Program-made: the position numbers and the translations under genes
Shown here: one piece after another, positions 8,088 through 17,192 of the stretch
How positions within the stretch are numbered: the stretch's first letter is position 1
Layout: the number at the start of each line of letters is the position of its first letter
The notes under the pieces: generated by a model
Database searches by the model: none
The model's input: the letters and a program-made list of their open reading frames with translations, nothing else
Told to the model about the DNA's origin: nothing
Source: Aeromonas popoffii
Lineage (GTDB): Bacteria > Pseudomonadota > Gammaproteobacteria > Enterobacterales > Aeromonadaceae
DNA length: 64,000 bases
NCBI RefSeq assembly: GCF_000820025.1
Contig: NZ_CDBI01000025.1
Location: 1 to 64,000 of the forward strand
Direction: 5' to 3'

Positions 8088-8857
8088 GCAAATTTGCCGC
8101 CAATCTCACCATGCTGTTTACCGAGCTGCCGTTTCTGGAACGCTTCGCGGCGGCCCGCGAGGCTGGCTTCGAGGCGGTGGAGTTCCTGTTTCCCTACGAG
8201 TGGCCGGCCGCCGAGCTCGCCCGCCAGTTGCAGCAGTACGGTCTGACCCAGGCGCTGTTCAACATGCCGCCGGGTGACTGGGCGGCCGGGGAGCGCGGCA
8301 TGGCCGCCATACCGGGGCGAGAAGCCGAATTTCGTGCTCACCTGCCCACCGTGCGTGACTATGCCCTGGCCCTTGGTTGCCGCAAGGTGCACGCCATGAG
8401 CGGTATCGTCGACCCGGCACACACTCTGGCAGCCCACCGCCAAACCGTGATCGATAACATCCGTTTCGCCGCCGATTTCCTGGCCAAAGACGGTATCAGG
8501 GTACTGCTCGAGCCGCTCAACGATCGGGACGTGCCCGGCTACTTCCTCGCCCATCAGCTCGATGCCCTGGCACTGGTGCAGGAGATAGACAGACCCAACG
8601 TGGCGGTGCAGCTCGATCTCTATCACGCCCAGATCATGGACGGGGATCTCACCCGCCTCATCGGCAAACTGGGCCCGGCCATCGGCCACGTCCAGATCGC
8701 CTCGGTGCCGGACCGTCACGAGCCAGATGAAGGGGAGATCGCCTACCCGCACCTGTTCAAGGTGCTCGAGCAGGCGGGCTACCACGACTGGATCGGCTGT
8801 GAATACAACCCCAGAGGCAATACCCGGCAAGGCCTGGCCTGGCTGGCACAACAATAA
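8084..8857 (+). CDS. otnI: 2-oxo-tetronate isomerase
   Basis: A 257-residue TIM-barrel of the hydroxypyruvate isomerase/xylose isomerase-like family. Metal and catalytic residues are visible in LLEPLNDRDVPGYFL, VQLDLYHAQIMDGDL, IGHVQIASVPDRHEPDEGEI and WIGCEYNP. It converts 2-oxo-tetronate (from either dehydrogenase in the operon) to 3-oxo-tetronate for the kinase. The N-terminal MSKFAANLTMLFTELPFLERF matches the YgbM branch. The ATGA overlap with otnC indicates coupling; 35 bp separate it from denD. Confidence 0.9.
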   Translation: MSKFAANLTMLFTELPFLERFAAAREAGFEAVEFLFPYEWPAAELARQLQQYGLTQALFNMPPGDWAAGERGMAAIPGREAEFRAHLPTVRDYALALGCRKVHAMSGIVDPAHTLAAHRQTVIDNIRFAADFLAKDGIRVLLEPLNDRDVPGYFLAHQLDALALVQEIDRPNVAVQLDLYHAQIMDGDLTRLIGKLGPAIGHVQIASVPDRHEPDEGEIAYPHLFKVLEQAGYHDWIGCEYNPRGNTRQGLAWLAQQ

Positions 8858-8892
8858 CAACCCTAAACACGAACGAGTCTGAGGATAGCAAG

Positions 8893-9837
8893 ATGCAGAT
8901 CATTATCACCGGCGGAGGCGGTTTTCTGGGACAGAAGCTGGCCCATGCCCTGTTGCACAGTTCCCTCTCTTTCAGCGAGCTGTTGCTGGTGGACATTCAG
9001 GAGCCACAAGCCCTGGCCGACCCGCGAGTACGCTGCCTGCAGGCGGATCTGACCGCTCCCGGAGTGGCCGAATCGCTGATAAGCAAACATACCGCCATCG
9101 TCTATCACCTTGCCGCCATCGTCAGCAGCCATGCGGAACAAGACTTTGATCTCGGCTGGCGGGTCAACCTGGACACCACCCGCAGTCTGCTGGAGGCGTG
9201 CCGCCAGGCCCGCCCAGGCATCCGCTTCGTGTTCACCAGCTCGCTGGCCGTCTACGGCGGCCCGCTGCCGGAGGTGGTAGACGACGGCACGGCACTGACC
9301 CCGACCTCCTCCTACGGCGCCCAGAAGGCGATGGGGGAGCTGTTGGTCAACGACTACAGCCGCAAGGGCTACGTCGACGGCCTGGCACTGCGCCTGCCCA
9401 CCATATGTGTGCGGCCCGGCAAGCCTAACCGCGCCGCCTCATCGTTTGTCAGCAGCATCATTCGCGAACCGCTACAGGGGGAACAAACCACCTGCCCGGT
9501 GAGCCCAGCGCTTCGCCTCTGGCTCTCGAGCCCCGCCACCGTGGTCAACAACTTCCTGCTGGCTGCCACGCTGCCCAGAGGGGATGGCCGCAGCATCAAC
9601 CTGCCCGGCATCAGCGTCACCGTCGGCGAGATGCTGGACGCACTCACCAAGGCAGGCGGTCAGGCGGCCCGTGACAAGGTCAGTTTTGCCCATGACCCGG
9701 CCATCGAGCGCATCGTCGCCAGCTGGCCCGGACAAATAGACAACAGCCGGGCACTGGCATCCGGCTTCATGGCAGACTGGACGTTTGCCGGGATCATCGA
9801 CAGTTTCATGACCCATGACCTGCAGGAGGCATCATGA
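8893..9837 (+). CDS. denD: D-erythronate dehydrogenase
   Basis: A 314-residue extended SDR: NAD-binding GGGGFLGQKLA at the N-terminus, VYHLAAIVSSHAEQDF, the active-site Ser in FTSSLAVYG and the Tyr-x3-Lys pair in SSYGAQKAMGE. Members placed with otnK/otnC/otnI are DenD, oxidising D-erythronate to 2-oxo-tetronate. With LtnD in the same operon, two acid-sugar substrates enter one pathway. Ribosome site GAGGATAGCAAG; a 4-bp overlap links it to the permease. The closely related UDP-sugar epimerases are the alternative by sequence, but the context argues against them. Confidence 0.85.
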   Translation: MQIIITGGGGFLGQKLAHALLHSSLSFSELLLVDIQEPQALADPRVRCLQADLTAPGVAESLISKHTAIVYHLAAIVSSHAEQDFDLGWRVNLDTTRSLLEACRQARPGIRFVFTSSLAVYGGPLPEVVDDGTALTPTSSYGAQKAMGELLVNDYSRKGYVDGLALRLPTICVRPGKPNRAASSFVSSIIREPLQGEQTTCPVSPALRLWLSSPATVVNNFLLAATLPRGDGRSINLPGISVTVGEMLDALTKAGGQAARDKVSFAHDPAIERIVASWPGQIDNSRALASGFMADWTFAGIIDSFMTHDLQEAS

Positions 9838-11336
9838 GCACCATACCAACCCCCATCATCGGACTCATCATCGCGGTCTTCGTGCTGGTCTTCCTGGTAG
9901 TGCGTACCCGGGTACACGCCCTGATCGCCATGCTGGCCGCGGCCTGCATCGCCGGGATCACTGGCGGCATGAGCATCGACAAGACCCTCACCGTCATCAC
10001 CCAGGGGTTTGGTTCGACCCTTGGCAGCATCGGCATCGTCATCGGCCTCGGCGTCATGATGGGACGCCTGCTGGAGGTGTCGGGCGCTGCCGAACAGATC
10101 GCCTACAGCTTCATCAAGTGGCTCGGCAAACGCCGCGAGGAGTGGGCCCTGGCCATCACGGGCTACGTAGTCAGCATCCCCATCTTCGTGGACTCTGCCT
10201 TCGTCATCCTCTATCCGGTGGCCAAGGCGCTGGCGAAAAGCGGCAAGCGCTCCCTGCTCACCCTGGGCGTAGCGCTGGCGGGGGGGCTGGTGGTCACCCA
10301 CCACACTGTGCCGCCAACCCCGGGTCCCCTCGGTGTCGCCGGTCTGTTTGGCGTGGACATCGGCGCCATGCTCTTGATGGGCATTGCCCTGGCCATCCCC
10401 TGCGTGCTCGGCATCGTCTTCTACGCCCAGTGGCTCGACAAGAAGTACCCCGAGTTCGCCGCCCAGGTCACCAAGACGCCGGATGAACTCCAGTCCACCT
10501 ACGAGCAGTACATCCAGGGGAAGGAGGGCAAGAGCCTGCCCAGTCTGACCCTGTCACTGCTACCGATCCTGGTGCCCATAGTGCTCATCTTCCTCAAGGC
10601 CATCTTCACCACCCTGGCCACCCTGGAAGGCATGGACGGCTTGGCCGCCAACCCTCTGGTGCAGGGCGTCAACTTCATCGGCACCCCCATCATAGCGCTC
10701 GCCATCAGCGTGCTGCTGGCGGTCTATACACTAGTACCGCACATGGATCGCCACGCCACCGCCGCCCGTCTGGAAGAGGGGCTGCAATCGGCCGGCATCA
10801 TCTTGCTGGTGACCGGTGCCGGTGGCGCCCTGGGTGCCGTGCTCCGTGACAGCGGTGCGGGCCAGCAGATGGCCGAGCAGATCGCCCAGCTACCCATTTC
10901 CCCCATCCTGATCCCCTTCATCGTGGCGACCCTGGTGCGCCTGATCCAGGGCTCGGGTACAGTGGCCATGGTGACAGCGGCCTCTATTTCTGCGCCCATA
11001 CTGGCCCAGATCCCGGGGGTCAACATGCTGCTGGCAGCCCAGGCAGCCACCATGGGGTCGCTGTTCTTCGGCTACTTCAACGACAGCCTGTTCTGGGTGG
11101 TCAACCGCATGATGGGTATCTCGGATGTCAAACAACAGATGGTAGTCTGGTCCATCCCCACCACCATAGCCTGGGCCATTGGCGGCACCAGTGTGGCATT
11201 GCTCAACTTGCTGTTCGGTTCGGGCGGCACCTGGCTCGATCCCTTGCTGCCACTGGTGGTACTGGCGCTGATCATCTGGGGAGTAAGGCGTCAGCCAATT
11301 ACCCCTGTTGCCAATGCGGAAGTAAACGGTAAATAG
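9834..11336 (+). CDS. GntP-family acid-sugar permease
   Basis: A 500-residue, very hydrophobic protein with about twelve to fourteen membrane segments. The first is IIGLIIAVFVLVFLVV, and a GntP-type segment reads HHTVPPTPGPLGVAG. IVATLVRLIQGSGTVAMVTA and GYFNDSLFWVVNRMMG are typical of gluconate:H+ symporters and YgbN. It is the last gene of the operon and overlaps denD by 4 bp, so its substrate is most likely L-threonate and/or D-erythronate. It is followed by a clear terminator. Confidence 0.9.
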   Translation: MSTIPTPIIGLIIAVFVLVFLVVRTRVHALIAMLAAACIAGITGGMSIDKTLTVITQGFGSTLGSIGIVIGLGVMMGRLLEVSGAAEQIAYSFIKWLGKRREEWALAITGYVVSIPIFVDSAFVILYPVAKALAKSGKRSLLTLGVALAGGLVVTHHTVPPTPGPLGVAGLFGVDIGAMLLMGIALAIPCVLGIVFYAQWLDKKYPEFAAQVTKTPDELQSTYEQYIQGKEGKSLPSLTLSLLPILVPIVLIFLKAIFTTLATLEGMDGLAANPLVQGVNFIGTPIIALAISVLLAVYTLVPHMDRHATAARLEEGLQSAGIILLVTGAGGALGAVLRDSGAGQQMAEQIAQLPISPILIPFIVATLVRLIQGSGTVAMVTAASISAPILAQIPGVNMLLAAQAATMGSLFFGYFNDSLFWVVNRMMGISDVKQQMVVWSIPTTIAWAIGGTSVALLNLLFGSGGTWLDPLLPLVVLALIIWGVRRQPITPVANAEVNGK

Positions 11337-11373
11337 TCGATAACCAGACCAAAACAGGGATGGTCAGGAGGGA

Positions 11374-11406
11374 GGGTCAGTCTGCTAGACTGGCCCTCTT
11401 TTTATT
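11374..11406 (+). terminator. Rho-independent terminator of the acid-sugar operon
   Basis: GGGTCAGTC, TGCTA loop, GACTGGCCC (9 bp with one G-T pair) followed by TCTTTTTATT, 37 bp after the permease stop. Confidence 0.9.
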
Positions 11407-11427
11407 CATCTTGCAAAGGAGTGTTGG

Positions 11428-12330
11428 ATGTCTGCTTCTTCCTGGTGGGACAAGTCCACCGGTTTTGCGCTGCTGACCATACTGCTGTGGGCCTCGCTGG
11501 CGGCGCTCACCTCCCGGATCGCCAGCGTGTCACCTCTGGTGCTGGTGGGATTGGTGCTCTTCTTCTGCGGCGCCGGTGCCCTGCCGTTCTGGCGCCAGTG
11601 GCGGGCTCGCCCCATCACCTGGCTGGTCACGGTTGCGGCGCTGCTGTTCTACCATCTGCTGCTGTTCATGAGCTTTCGCCACGCCCCCGTGCTGGAGGCG
11701 AACCTCATCAACTACCTGTGGCCCCTGTGCATCATACTGTTCACCCCCCTGCTGCTGCCGGGCCATCCGCTCCATGCTCGCCACCTGCTGGCCGGTGCGC
11801 TAGGGCTGGCCGGTTCCGTGCTGGTGATGGTCAACGGCGAGTTGCAGCTGCAACAGGCCTATCTGCCCGGCTACCTGCTGGCGCTCGGCGCCGCCATCAT
11901 CTGGGGTGCCTACTCTGTGCTTTCCCGCCGGTTGCCACCCGCACCGGCTGTGGTGACGGCGGCGGCCTGCCTGCCCGCCGGATTGCTGGCGCTGCTGCTT
12001 GCGCTGTGGCTGGAGGGACCGCTGCCCCTCGAACAGATCCCCACCCGCGACTGGTGGTTGATCGTGGGGCTGGCGCTCGGGCCCATGGGAGCGGCCTTCG
12101 TCACCTGGTATCTGGCGCTGCGAGACGGAGATCCCCGTCGCATCGGGGCACTGGCCTATCTGACGCCGCTGCTGAGCACCCTGTTGCTGGTGCTGCTCAA
12201 TGGCGAACAGCTGACGCCCCGTCACCTGCTGGCCGGAGCCTTCATCATGGGGGGGGCCCTGCTCGGCATGCTGGGCAAGTCACCTGCCGCCCGCAAGCAG
12301 AAGGAGCCCGCCGCGCCTTCGTTGTCATGA
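11428..12330 (+). CDS. EamA/DMT-superfamily exporter
   Basis: 300 residues, ten predicted membrane helices in two EamA repeats. The first repeat contains GFALLTILLWASLAALTSRI and RHAPVLEANLINYLWPLCI; the second contains GAIIWGAYSVLSRRL-like residues (ALGAAIIWGAYSVLSRRLP) and YLTPLLSTLLLVLLNGE. AKEGAG-type Shine-Dalgarno AAAGGAG lies 8 bp before the ATG. It resembles aromatic amino acid/metabolite exporters such as YddG, but no substrate can be read from the sequence. It stands alone between two terminators. Confidence 0.85.
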   Translation: MSASSWWDKSTGFALLTILLWASLAALTSRIASVSPLVLVGLVLFFCGAGALPFWRQWRARPITWLVTVAALLFYHLLLFMSFRHAPVLEANLINYLWPLCIILFTPLLLPGHPLHARHLLAGALGLAGSVLVMVNGELQLQQAYLPGYLLALGAAIIWGAYSVLSRRLPPAPAVVTAAACLPAGLLALLLALWLEGPLPLEQIPTRDWWLIVGLALGPMGAAFVTWYLALRDGDPRRIGALAYLTPLLSTLLLVLLNGEQLTPRHLLAGAFIMGGALLGMLGKSPAARKQKEPAAPSLS

Positions 12331-12432
12331 CAGCACCGCCATGAAGTGGCTGTCATAAAAACGCCATCTCTCCTGCCTCGGCCATCAGGTCTGAATATCC
12401 CGTCCTATCTCTCTTATGAGTCCCCTGCTCTC

Positions 12433-12463
12433 GCCCCCAACGCGGGGGCATATCTTTTTTTTT
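12433..12463 (+). terminator. Rho-independent terminator after EamA exporter
   Basis: GCCCCC, AACGC loop, GGGGGC, then ATATC and nine T residues; about 100 bp downstream of the exporter stop. Confidence 0.85.
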
Positions 12464-12903
12464 GGCACAAAATTATCTGTTGCATACAGGTTAACGAAAA
12501 AAGTGACGCCCCTTGCAAAAGATCCGCCCAAGTCTCTGACCAATTTCACCTGAATATGGCTATCAGCGCTGATATAAGCGGGCTGCGGGTGTCCATGACA
12601 AGATCCATGATTATTTGCACTCTGTCATATTTTTGAAACTTGGCGGGAACTTTCCATTGATATTTCGCACCGCGAACGTACTCTTGGCATTGTCCGATAG
12701 CCAAGAATCGGAACACAAAAAATAACATGATGTGATGAACAGAACTGCCCACCGCACATACGCCAAGACGTCGCGGCCGCAGACGAACGACCAGTAATTT
12801 TTTGCCCTACGGGGTTTTTGATTGCAATGCCAATACCGAGCGGCGGGCCATCGCCTGACTGCCGGACAAAAAAGCTAAGTCCATAAAATCAGGAGCAATA
12901 AAA
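12464..12903. other. Intergenic region, probable porin control region
   Basis: About 440 bp with no credible gene; a 96-codon frame starting at 12346 is not coding-like. The segment is more AT-rich than its surroundings and ends in the AGGAGC ribosome site of the ChiP-type porin. The length fits a complex promoter or a 5' leader under catabolite or sRNA control, but I could not identify a convincing CRP site. Confidence 0.4.
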
Positions 12904-14358
12904 ATGGAAAACGTGATCTTCAAGCGTGCTGCATTAAGCGCGGCGGTTGTTGCCGCCTTGGTCACCCCCAGCATGGCGTTGGCAGCTCAGGATATGATGA
13001 GCCCAACTTATGGCAAATCTTATGAAGCCTTTACCGATGATGCCAAGCTGACCGGCGGGCTGTTCTACTTCCAACGTGATCGTGTTCGTGTTGACTCTGG
13101 TGTCGTACCTGCAGAGAACACCGGAAAATATCGCTCCAACTTGAGCCATGCTACCGCTCAAGCAGCCCTTAACTTTACCTCCGGCTATGCATGGGACGTG
13201 GTGGGTTTAGACTTGGGCGGATTCACTGCCTATGACTTAGCCATTGATGAAAGTAACCCTGTCAACGCCGAGAATGAATTCTCTTTCTGGGGACGAGCTT
13301 GGGGAACCAGCAACACCGAATCTGAAAATGGTGCGAGCCTGACAAACGCAGCTCTTAAGTTGAAGCTGATTGAAGGTGTGACCGCAAAAGCTGGCTATAC
13401 CCAATTGTATGTTCCTGGCCAAATTGGCGTTAACTGGTCTTATCAACCTGGTACTTACCGGGGCGGACAAATTGAAGGTAACCTTGGTGGTCTCTATCTG
13501 ACCTACGCGATCGCCGATGAATACAAGGCTCCCTGGTTCAAAGAAACTCAGGGCTTTTACAAAAGTAAAGCGTGGAGCGGGCCTTGGGGTAATACCTTCG
13601 ATAAAGAAAACGAAATCGACTACATCCATGCAGTTGCTGCTCGTTACACCTTTGAGACTGGCACGGCCATTACCGGCTCCTTCGGCCAGTCTGCCGATTA
13701 TATGGATAGCTACCACGCCAAACTGGCTCACAAGTTTGACGTATTGGGAGGCCTCTCAACCAGCTACCAGTTCTATGGCTCCGAGACTGAGACTTACAAA
13801 AATGCCTCTGGTAGTCCTGTAGAGACTTATGATGGCTTGGCATGGCAACAAGCCCTGACCGCCGCCTGGAGCTACGCTCAGTACGGTTTCCGTCTGGAAG
13901 GTCTGTGGACCAAAGCGGAAGGGGCTGAAGGCAACTACCTGCCCCGTCTGACCCGCGGCTACGGCAACTCCCAGGGTGCTAACGAAATTTGGTGGGATTC
14001 CCGCTCCGACTGGAACGCCAACAACGAAAAAGCACTGTTCTTCGGCGTAACGCGTTCTCTGGATGACCTGGTTGGTGCACCTGGCTGGTCTGTCGGTGTA
14101 TCCGGTGCTTACGGCTGGGATATGGAGAAAGGTGATGGCACTAAAGTTGCCGAAGGAGATACAGAGTGGGCAGCTAACTTCGATGTCAGCTACACAGTCC
14201 AAGATGGCAAGCTGAAAGGCACCCTGTTCAAACTGCACTACACCGACTATAACAACGATCTGCCATCCACTTGGAAAGGTTGGACTGACTATCCAAACGT
14301 ATTTACCTCCGAGCGTGACGTCAAATTCCACATCATCATGCCACTTACCATCATGTAA
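12904..14358 (+). CDS. chiP: ChiP-like (OprD-family) outer-membrane porin
   Basis: 484 residues: a signal peptide ending SMALA, then a beta-barrel rich in alternating aromatic/polar strands. Strong matches to E. coli chitoporin ChiP (YbfM) are visible along the length: LTGGLFYFQRDRVR, YRSNLSHATAQAALNF, NWSYQPGTYRGG, DEYKAPWF, GLAWQQALTAAW, WWDSRSDWNANNEKALFFG, GTLFKLHYTDYNN and ERDVKFHIIMPLTIM with an aromatic-poor end. It probably admits chito-oligosaccharides, but related OprD porins take other solutes. No chitinase or PTS gene is adjacent. Codon use is noticeably less GC-rich in the first two-thirds than in neighbours, common for highly expressed porins. Its own terminator follows. Confidence 0.85.
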   Translation: MENVIFKRAALSAAVVAALVTPSMALAAQDMMSPTYGKSYEAFTDDAKLTGGLFYFQRDRVRVDSGVVPAENTGKYRSNLSHATAQAALNFTSGYAWDVVGLDLGGFTAYDLAIDESNPVNAENEFSFWGRAWGTSNTESENGASLTNAALKLKLIEGVTAKAGYTQLYVPGQIGVNWSYQPGTYRGGQIEGNLGGLYLTYAIADEYKAPWFKETQGFYKSKAWSGPWGNTFDKENEIDYIHAVAARYTFETGTAITGSFGQSADYMDSYHAKLAHKFDVLGGLSTSYQFYGSETETYKNASGSPVETYDGLAWQQALTAAWSYAQYGFRLEGLWTKAEGAEGNYLPRLTRGYGNSQGANEIWWDSRSDWNANNEKALFFGVTRSLDDLVGAPGWSVGVSGAYGWDMEKGDGTKVAEGDTEWAANFDVSYTVQDGKLKGTLFKLHYTDYNNDLPSTWKGWTDYPNVFTSERDVKFHIIMPLTIM

Positions 14359-14381
14359 TCAGGCAAATGACGATGTCAGCA

Positions 14382-14412
14382 AACCGGGCTACTTGGCCCG
14401 GTTTTCTTTTTT
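14382..14412 (+). terminator. Rho-independent terminator after porin
   Basis: AACCGGGC, TACTTG loop, GCCCGGTT, followed by TTCTTTTTT. Confidence 0.9.
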
Positions 14413-14503
14413 CCGGGTGGCAGGCTAACATGCGAGCCGGATAAGGTTTTTATCCGCGCTATCCTGCCCGCACGCTTCTGTCAGCAGTTACAAGGACGCC
14501 ATC

Positions 14504-15331
14504 ATGCCCCGTTTTGTTCTGATCACCGGTTGTTCCAGTGGTATTGGCCTCGCTGCCGCGCAGGCGCTGGGTCAGCACGGTTTTACCGTGATCGCCTCCG
14601 CCCGCAAGGCCAACGATGTGGCACAGCTGCAACAGCAGGGTCTGCTGGCTGTACAACTGGACCTGGCGGACACCGCCAGCATAGAGCGAGGGGCGGCAGA
14701 GGCGCTGGCCCTGGCCGGGGGCCGTCTCTATGGCCTGTTCAACAATGGCGCCTATGGTCAGCCCGGTGCGCTGGAAGACTTGCCCACCGAGGCGCTACGT
14801 GCCCAGTTCGACACCAACCTGTTTGGCTGGCACCACCTGATCCGCCAGATACTGCCGGCCATGCTGGCCGCAGGAGAAGGACGCATAGTGCAAAATAGCT
14901 CTGTGCTAGGGCTGGTGGCCATGAAATATCGCGGCGCCTACAACGCCAGCAAGTTTGCACTGGAAGGGTATACAGACACCCTACGTCTGGAGCTCGAAGG
15001 CAGCGGCGTGCACATCAGCCTGATCGAACCGGGCCCCATCGATACCCGCTTTCGCGCCAATGCCCACGCCGCCTTCGTGCGCCATATCGATCCGGCCCAG
15101 AGCCGCCATCAGGGCGCCTATCGCCAGACCCTGACCCGGCTGGAAAAAGAGGGGGCTACCAGCGGTTTCACGCTGCCAAGCGAAGCCTGCATCCCACCGC
15201 TGCTGCACGCGCTGCAGAGCAAGCGGCCAAAGCATCGTTACCCTGTCACCTTCCCGACCCGGCTGTTTGCGGTATTGCGCCGCCTGCTGCCAAGCCGCTG
15301 GCTCGACAGGATCCTGGCCAAGTCGGCCTGA
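14504..15331 (+). CDS. SDR-family oxidoreductase (YbbO-like aldehyde reductase)
   Basis: A 275-residue classical short-chain dehydrogenase: TGCSSGIGLAAAQALG cofactor motif, Asp in QLDLADTASIE, NNGAYGQPG, active-site Ser in VQNSSVLGLVA and YNASKFALEG (Tyr-x3-Lys). The C-terminal KRPKHRYPVTFPTRLFAVLR and LLPSRWLDRIL match the E. coli YbbO branch, an NADP-dependent aldehyde/retinal reductase. The NNAG motif reads NNGA here, a variant position. Monocistronic, start preceded by AAGGACGCC. Confidence 0.85.
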   Translation: MPRFVLITGCSSGIGLAAAQALGQHGFTVIASARKANDVAQLQQQGLLAVQLDLADTASIERGAAEALALAGGRLYGLFNNGAYGQPGALEDLPTEALRAQFDTNLFGWHHLIRQILPAMLAAGEGRIVQNSSVLGLVAMKYRGAYNASKFALEGYTDTLRLELEGSGVHISLIEPGPIDTRFRANAHAAFVRHIDPAQSRHQGAYRQTLTRLEKEGATSGFTLPSEACIPPLLHALQSKRPKHRYPVTFPTRLFAVLRRLLPSRWLDRILAKSA

Positions 15332-15413
15332 TCCGGTTAGCGGCTATGGGCATCAAGCAACCCAGGTTGGGTTAGCGGCGTAACCCGACCCGCCGATCTT
15401 GTTTACCCGCTTT

Positions 15414-15746
15414 TCAATAATGCTGGCCATCGCTGTAGTAGTGGCTTTTGACGATGGGCAGCACCTGCACCACCACATAGGTCTGCTCCCCCAGCACCGC
15501 CTTCAGATGACGGGTGATGAGCGCCGCGGCGGCATCTTGCAGCTCCTGCGGTCGTTCGAACCAGACCAGCTCCACAAACGGAAAACCGGCTTCGACCGCC
15601 CCGCTGCGTACCCAGCTGCTCTCGACCTGCTCCAGGGTGACAAACTCGGGCTTGCCGCCGGTCAGGGCGCACAGATCCGCCAGCAAAGGCGTGCTTATCT
15701 GCTGCAGGGTATCGACGGAAACGGCCCGAAAACGAAGATGGGGCAT
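15414..15746 (-). CDS. DUF1904 (tautomerase-like) protein
   Basis: 110 residues starting MPHLRFRAVSVDTLQQIS, with Pro after the initiator Met as in 4-oxalocrotonate-tautomerase relatives. WVRSGAVEAGFPFVELVWFERPQE and a C-terminal VVQVLPIVKSHYYSDGQHY are typical of DUF1904 proteins. The open frame continues far upstream, but the ATG at 15746 has AGAGG 8 bp before it and gives the usual family length. Function unknown. Confidence 0.8.
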   Translation of the reverse strand: MPHLRFRAVSVDTLQQISTPLLADLCALTGGKPEFVTLEQVESSWVRSGAVEAGFPFVELVWFERPQELQDAAAALITRHLKAVLGEQTYVVVQVLPIVKSHYYSDGQHY

Positions 15747-15833
15747 GGGAAACCTCTTGGCTGTGACGAATGAGGACTTATCATAGGGCTTAATGTTATG
15801 AAGAGAAGCCATCCCGCCAACATAAGGTGCCTC

Positions 15834-16724
15834 ATGAAATTTCACCGCACGCTGATTGCCTTCCTGCTCTGCCTGCTGCTGCCGCTGACCGCCTTTGCCG
15901 ACCCCGCCTTCTATCGGGTGAGCAAGGGTGACCAGCAACACTGGCTGCTGGGCTCCATTCATGCGGGCAAACCCTCGCTCTATCCGCTGCCCGATCCCGT
16001 CGAACGCGCCTGGCAACAAAGCCGTGCCCTGGTGATGGAGGTCGATCTCACCCACATCAGCCAGACGCAGTGGCAGGAGATGGGCGCCATCACCCGGCTG
16101 GTGGATGGCAAAACCCTCCAGGATCACGTGCCGCTCGATCTGTATCAACGCACCCTCATAGCCGCCGGCCAGAATGGCCTGACCGAGCACATGATCGCCC
16201 CGCTGCGCCCCTGGTTTGCGGCCATCACTCTGACCCAGGCGGCGCTGGAACGTACCGATTTCAGCAGCGCGCTCGGGGTGGATCAACACTTTGCCAAACG
16301 CGCCACCGAGAGCGGCAAGCCCATCATCGGCCTCGAGACCCTGCTCGAACAGCTCGGCTACCTCGCCAGTGTCGGTGACAACCAGACCCTGATGCTGGAA
16401 AGCACCCTGGATGAGCTGCCCCAGCTCGAAACCGGCTTTCGCGACGTGATGAAGGCGTGGCAGCAGGGGGATCAGGCAGCCCTGGTCAACCTGCTCAAAG
16501 CCGAGATGGCGCCACCCAAGCTGCAAGCCTGGCTGGAGCAGACCTTGCTGGCGGAGCGCAACCACAACTGGCTGAAGAAGTGGCCTACCCTGCCGAACGA
16601 GAGCTTTATTGTGGTAGGCGCCCTGCACCTTTATGGTGACCAGGGGCTGATCGCCCTGCTGGAGCAGCAGGGATGGCGCATCACTCCACTGACCGCACCG
16701 GGCCCACGCACGGCAACCGATTGA
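15834..16724 (+). CDS. TraB/GumN-family secreted protein
   Basis: 296 residues with a signal peptide (MKFHRTLIAFLLCLLLPLTAFA). The mature region carries the family's hallmarks: FYRVSKGDQQHWLLGSIHAGK (GS-x-H), ALVMEVDL, the GLETLLEQ segment with Glu after GL, and a final VVGALHLYGDQGLIALLEQQGW with GA-x-H. GumN/TraB/TIKI proteins are metallohydrolases; the paired GSIHAGK and GALHL His motifs are present, so activity is plausible, substrate unknown. The start at 15834 (AAGGTG upstream) is preferred over 15798. Confidence 0.85.
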   Translation: MKFHRTLIAFLLCLLLPLTAFADPAFYRVSKGDQQHWLLGSIHAGKPSLYPLPDPVERAWQQSRALVMEVDLTHISQTQWQEMGAITRLVDGKTLQDHVPLDLYQRTLIAAGQNGLTEHMIAPLRPWFAAITLTQAALERTDFSSALGVDQHFAKRATESGKPIIGLETLLEQLGYLASVGDNQTLMLESTLDELPQLETGFRDVMKAWQQGDQAALVNLLKAEMAPPKLQAWLEQTLLAERNHNWLKKWPTLPNESFIVVGALHLYGDQGLIALLEQQGWRITPLTAPGPRTATD

Positions 16725-16893
16725 TGCCCCATCGCAGCGCTGGCTCTGCCCAGCGGGTTAGCCGAGTGCGAGATGGCTCACAGATCAGGCTGCCGATTAA
16801 ATAACCACCAGGGGACTTGATCGAGATCATCTCATCACTCCCAAAGGGGTATCTATCATGCTTGTCATCAATGGGATGACAGGAGTGCATGAG

Positions 16894-17043
16894 ATGGAAT
16901 TTTGGATGAACCTGATGTTCGGCAACAGCGTGGGGCTCATGTCCATGTTGGTGATTATCGGTACCTTCCTGCTGATCAGTTCCTACGCGGCCTATTTCAT
17001 CTACAAGGTGATAAATGCCAAGCCGCCGAAAGAGGAGCAGTAA
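16894..17043 (+). CDS. DUF3149 small membrane protein
   Basis: 49 residues: MEFWMNLMFGNSVGLMSMLV then one membrane helix and a short basic end (INAKPPKEEQ). The LMFGNSVGLMS block is the DUF3149 signature. The upstream ATG at 16858 is less likely, since AGGAG lies 9-13 bp before 16894. Function unknown. Confidence 0.8.
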   Translation: MEFWMNLMFGNSVGLMSMLVIIGTFLLISSYAAYFIYKVINAKPPKEEQ

Positions 17044-17053
17044 CACATCTCGT

Positions 17054-17075
17054 CAGGCGATCCCGCGATCGCCTG
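17054..17075 (+). terminator. Strong hairpin after DUF3149 gene
   Basis: Perfect 9-bp stem CAGGCGATC / GATCGCCTG with a CCGC loop, 11 bp after the stop. No T-run follows, so it may act as a transcript-end or Rho-associated structure rather than a classical terminator. Confidence 0.5.
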
Positions 17076-17156
17076 TTAACGCTTGCCCGGCACGACTGAC
17101 AGTGGTCCTCCAGACTGGCTAGCTGTGGCCCCATTTTCTGACCCCGACTCCCCCGC

Positions 17157-17162
17157 TATAAT
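17157..17162 (+). promoter_or_regulatory. Consensus -10 box upstream of smrA
   Basis: A perfect TATAAT 31 bp before the smrA GTG start. No good -35 hexamer is visible at 16-18 bp, so the promoter call rests on the -10 element and position. Confidence 0.45.
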
Positions 17163-17192
17163 GCCCGCTCATTCCAATGCGGGGAGCCTGCC

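Noticed and set aside
12346-12636. 96-codon frame before the ChiP-type porin
   Set aside because: Starts inside the exporter's 3' region, runs across a terminator hairpin and T-tract and has no coding bias or ribosome site.
15414-16628. 404-codon minus-strand frame covering the DUF1904 gene
   Set aside because: Only its last 110 codons have a family match and a ribosome site; the upstream part is antisense to the TraB/GumN gene.
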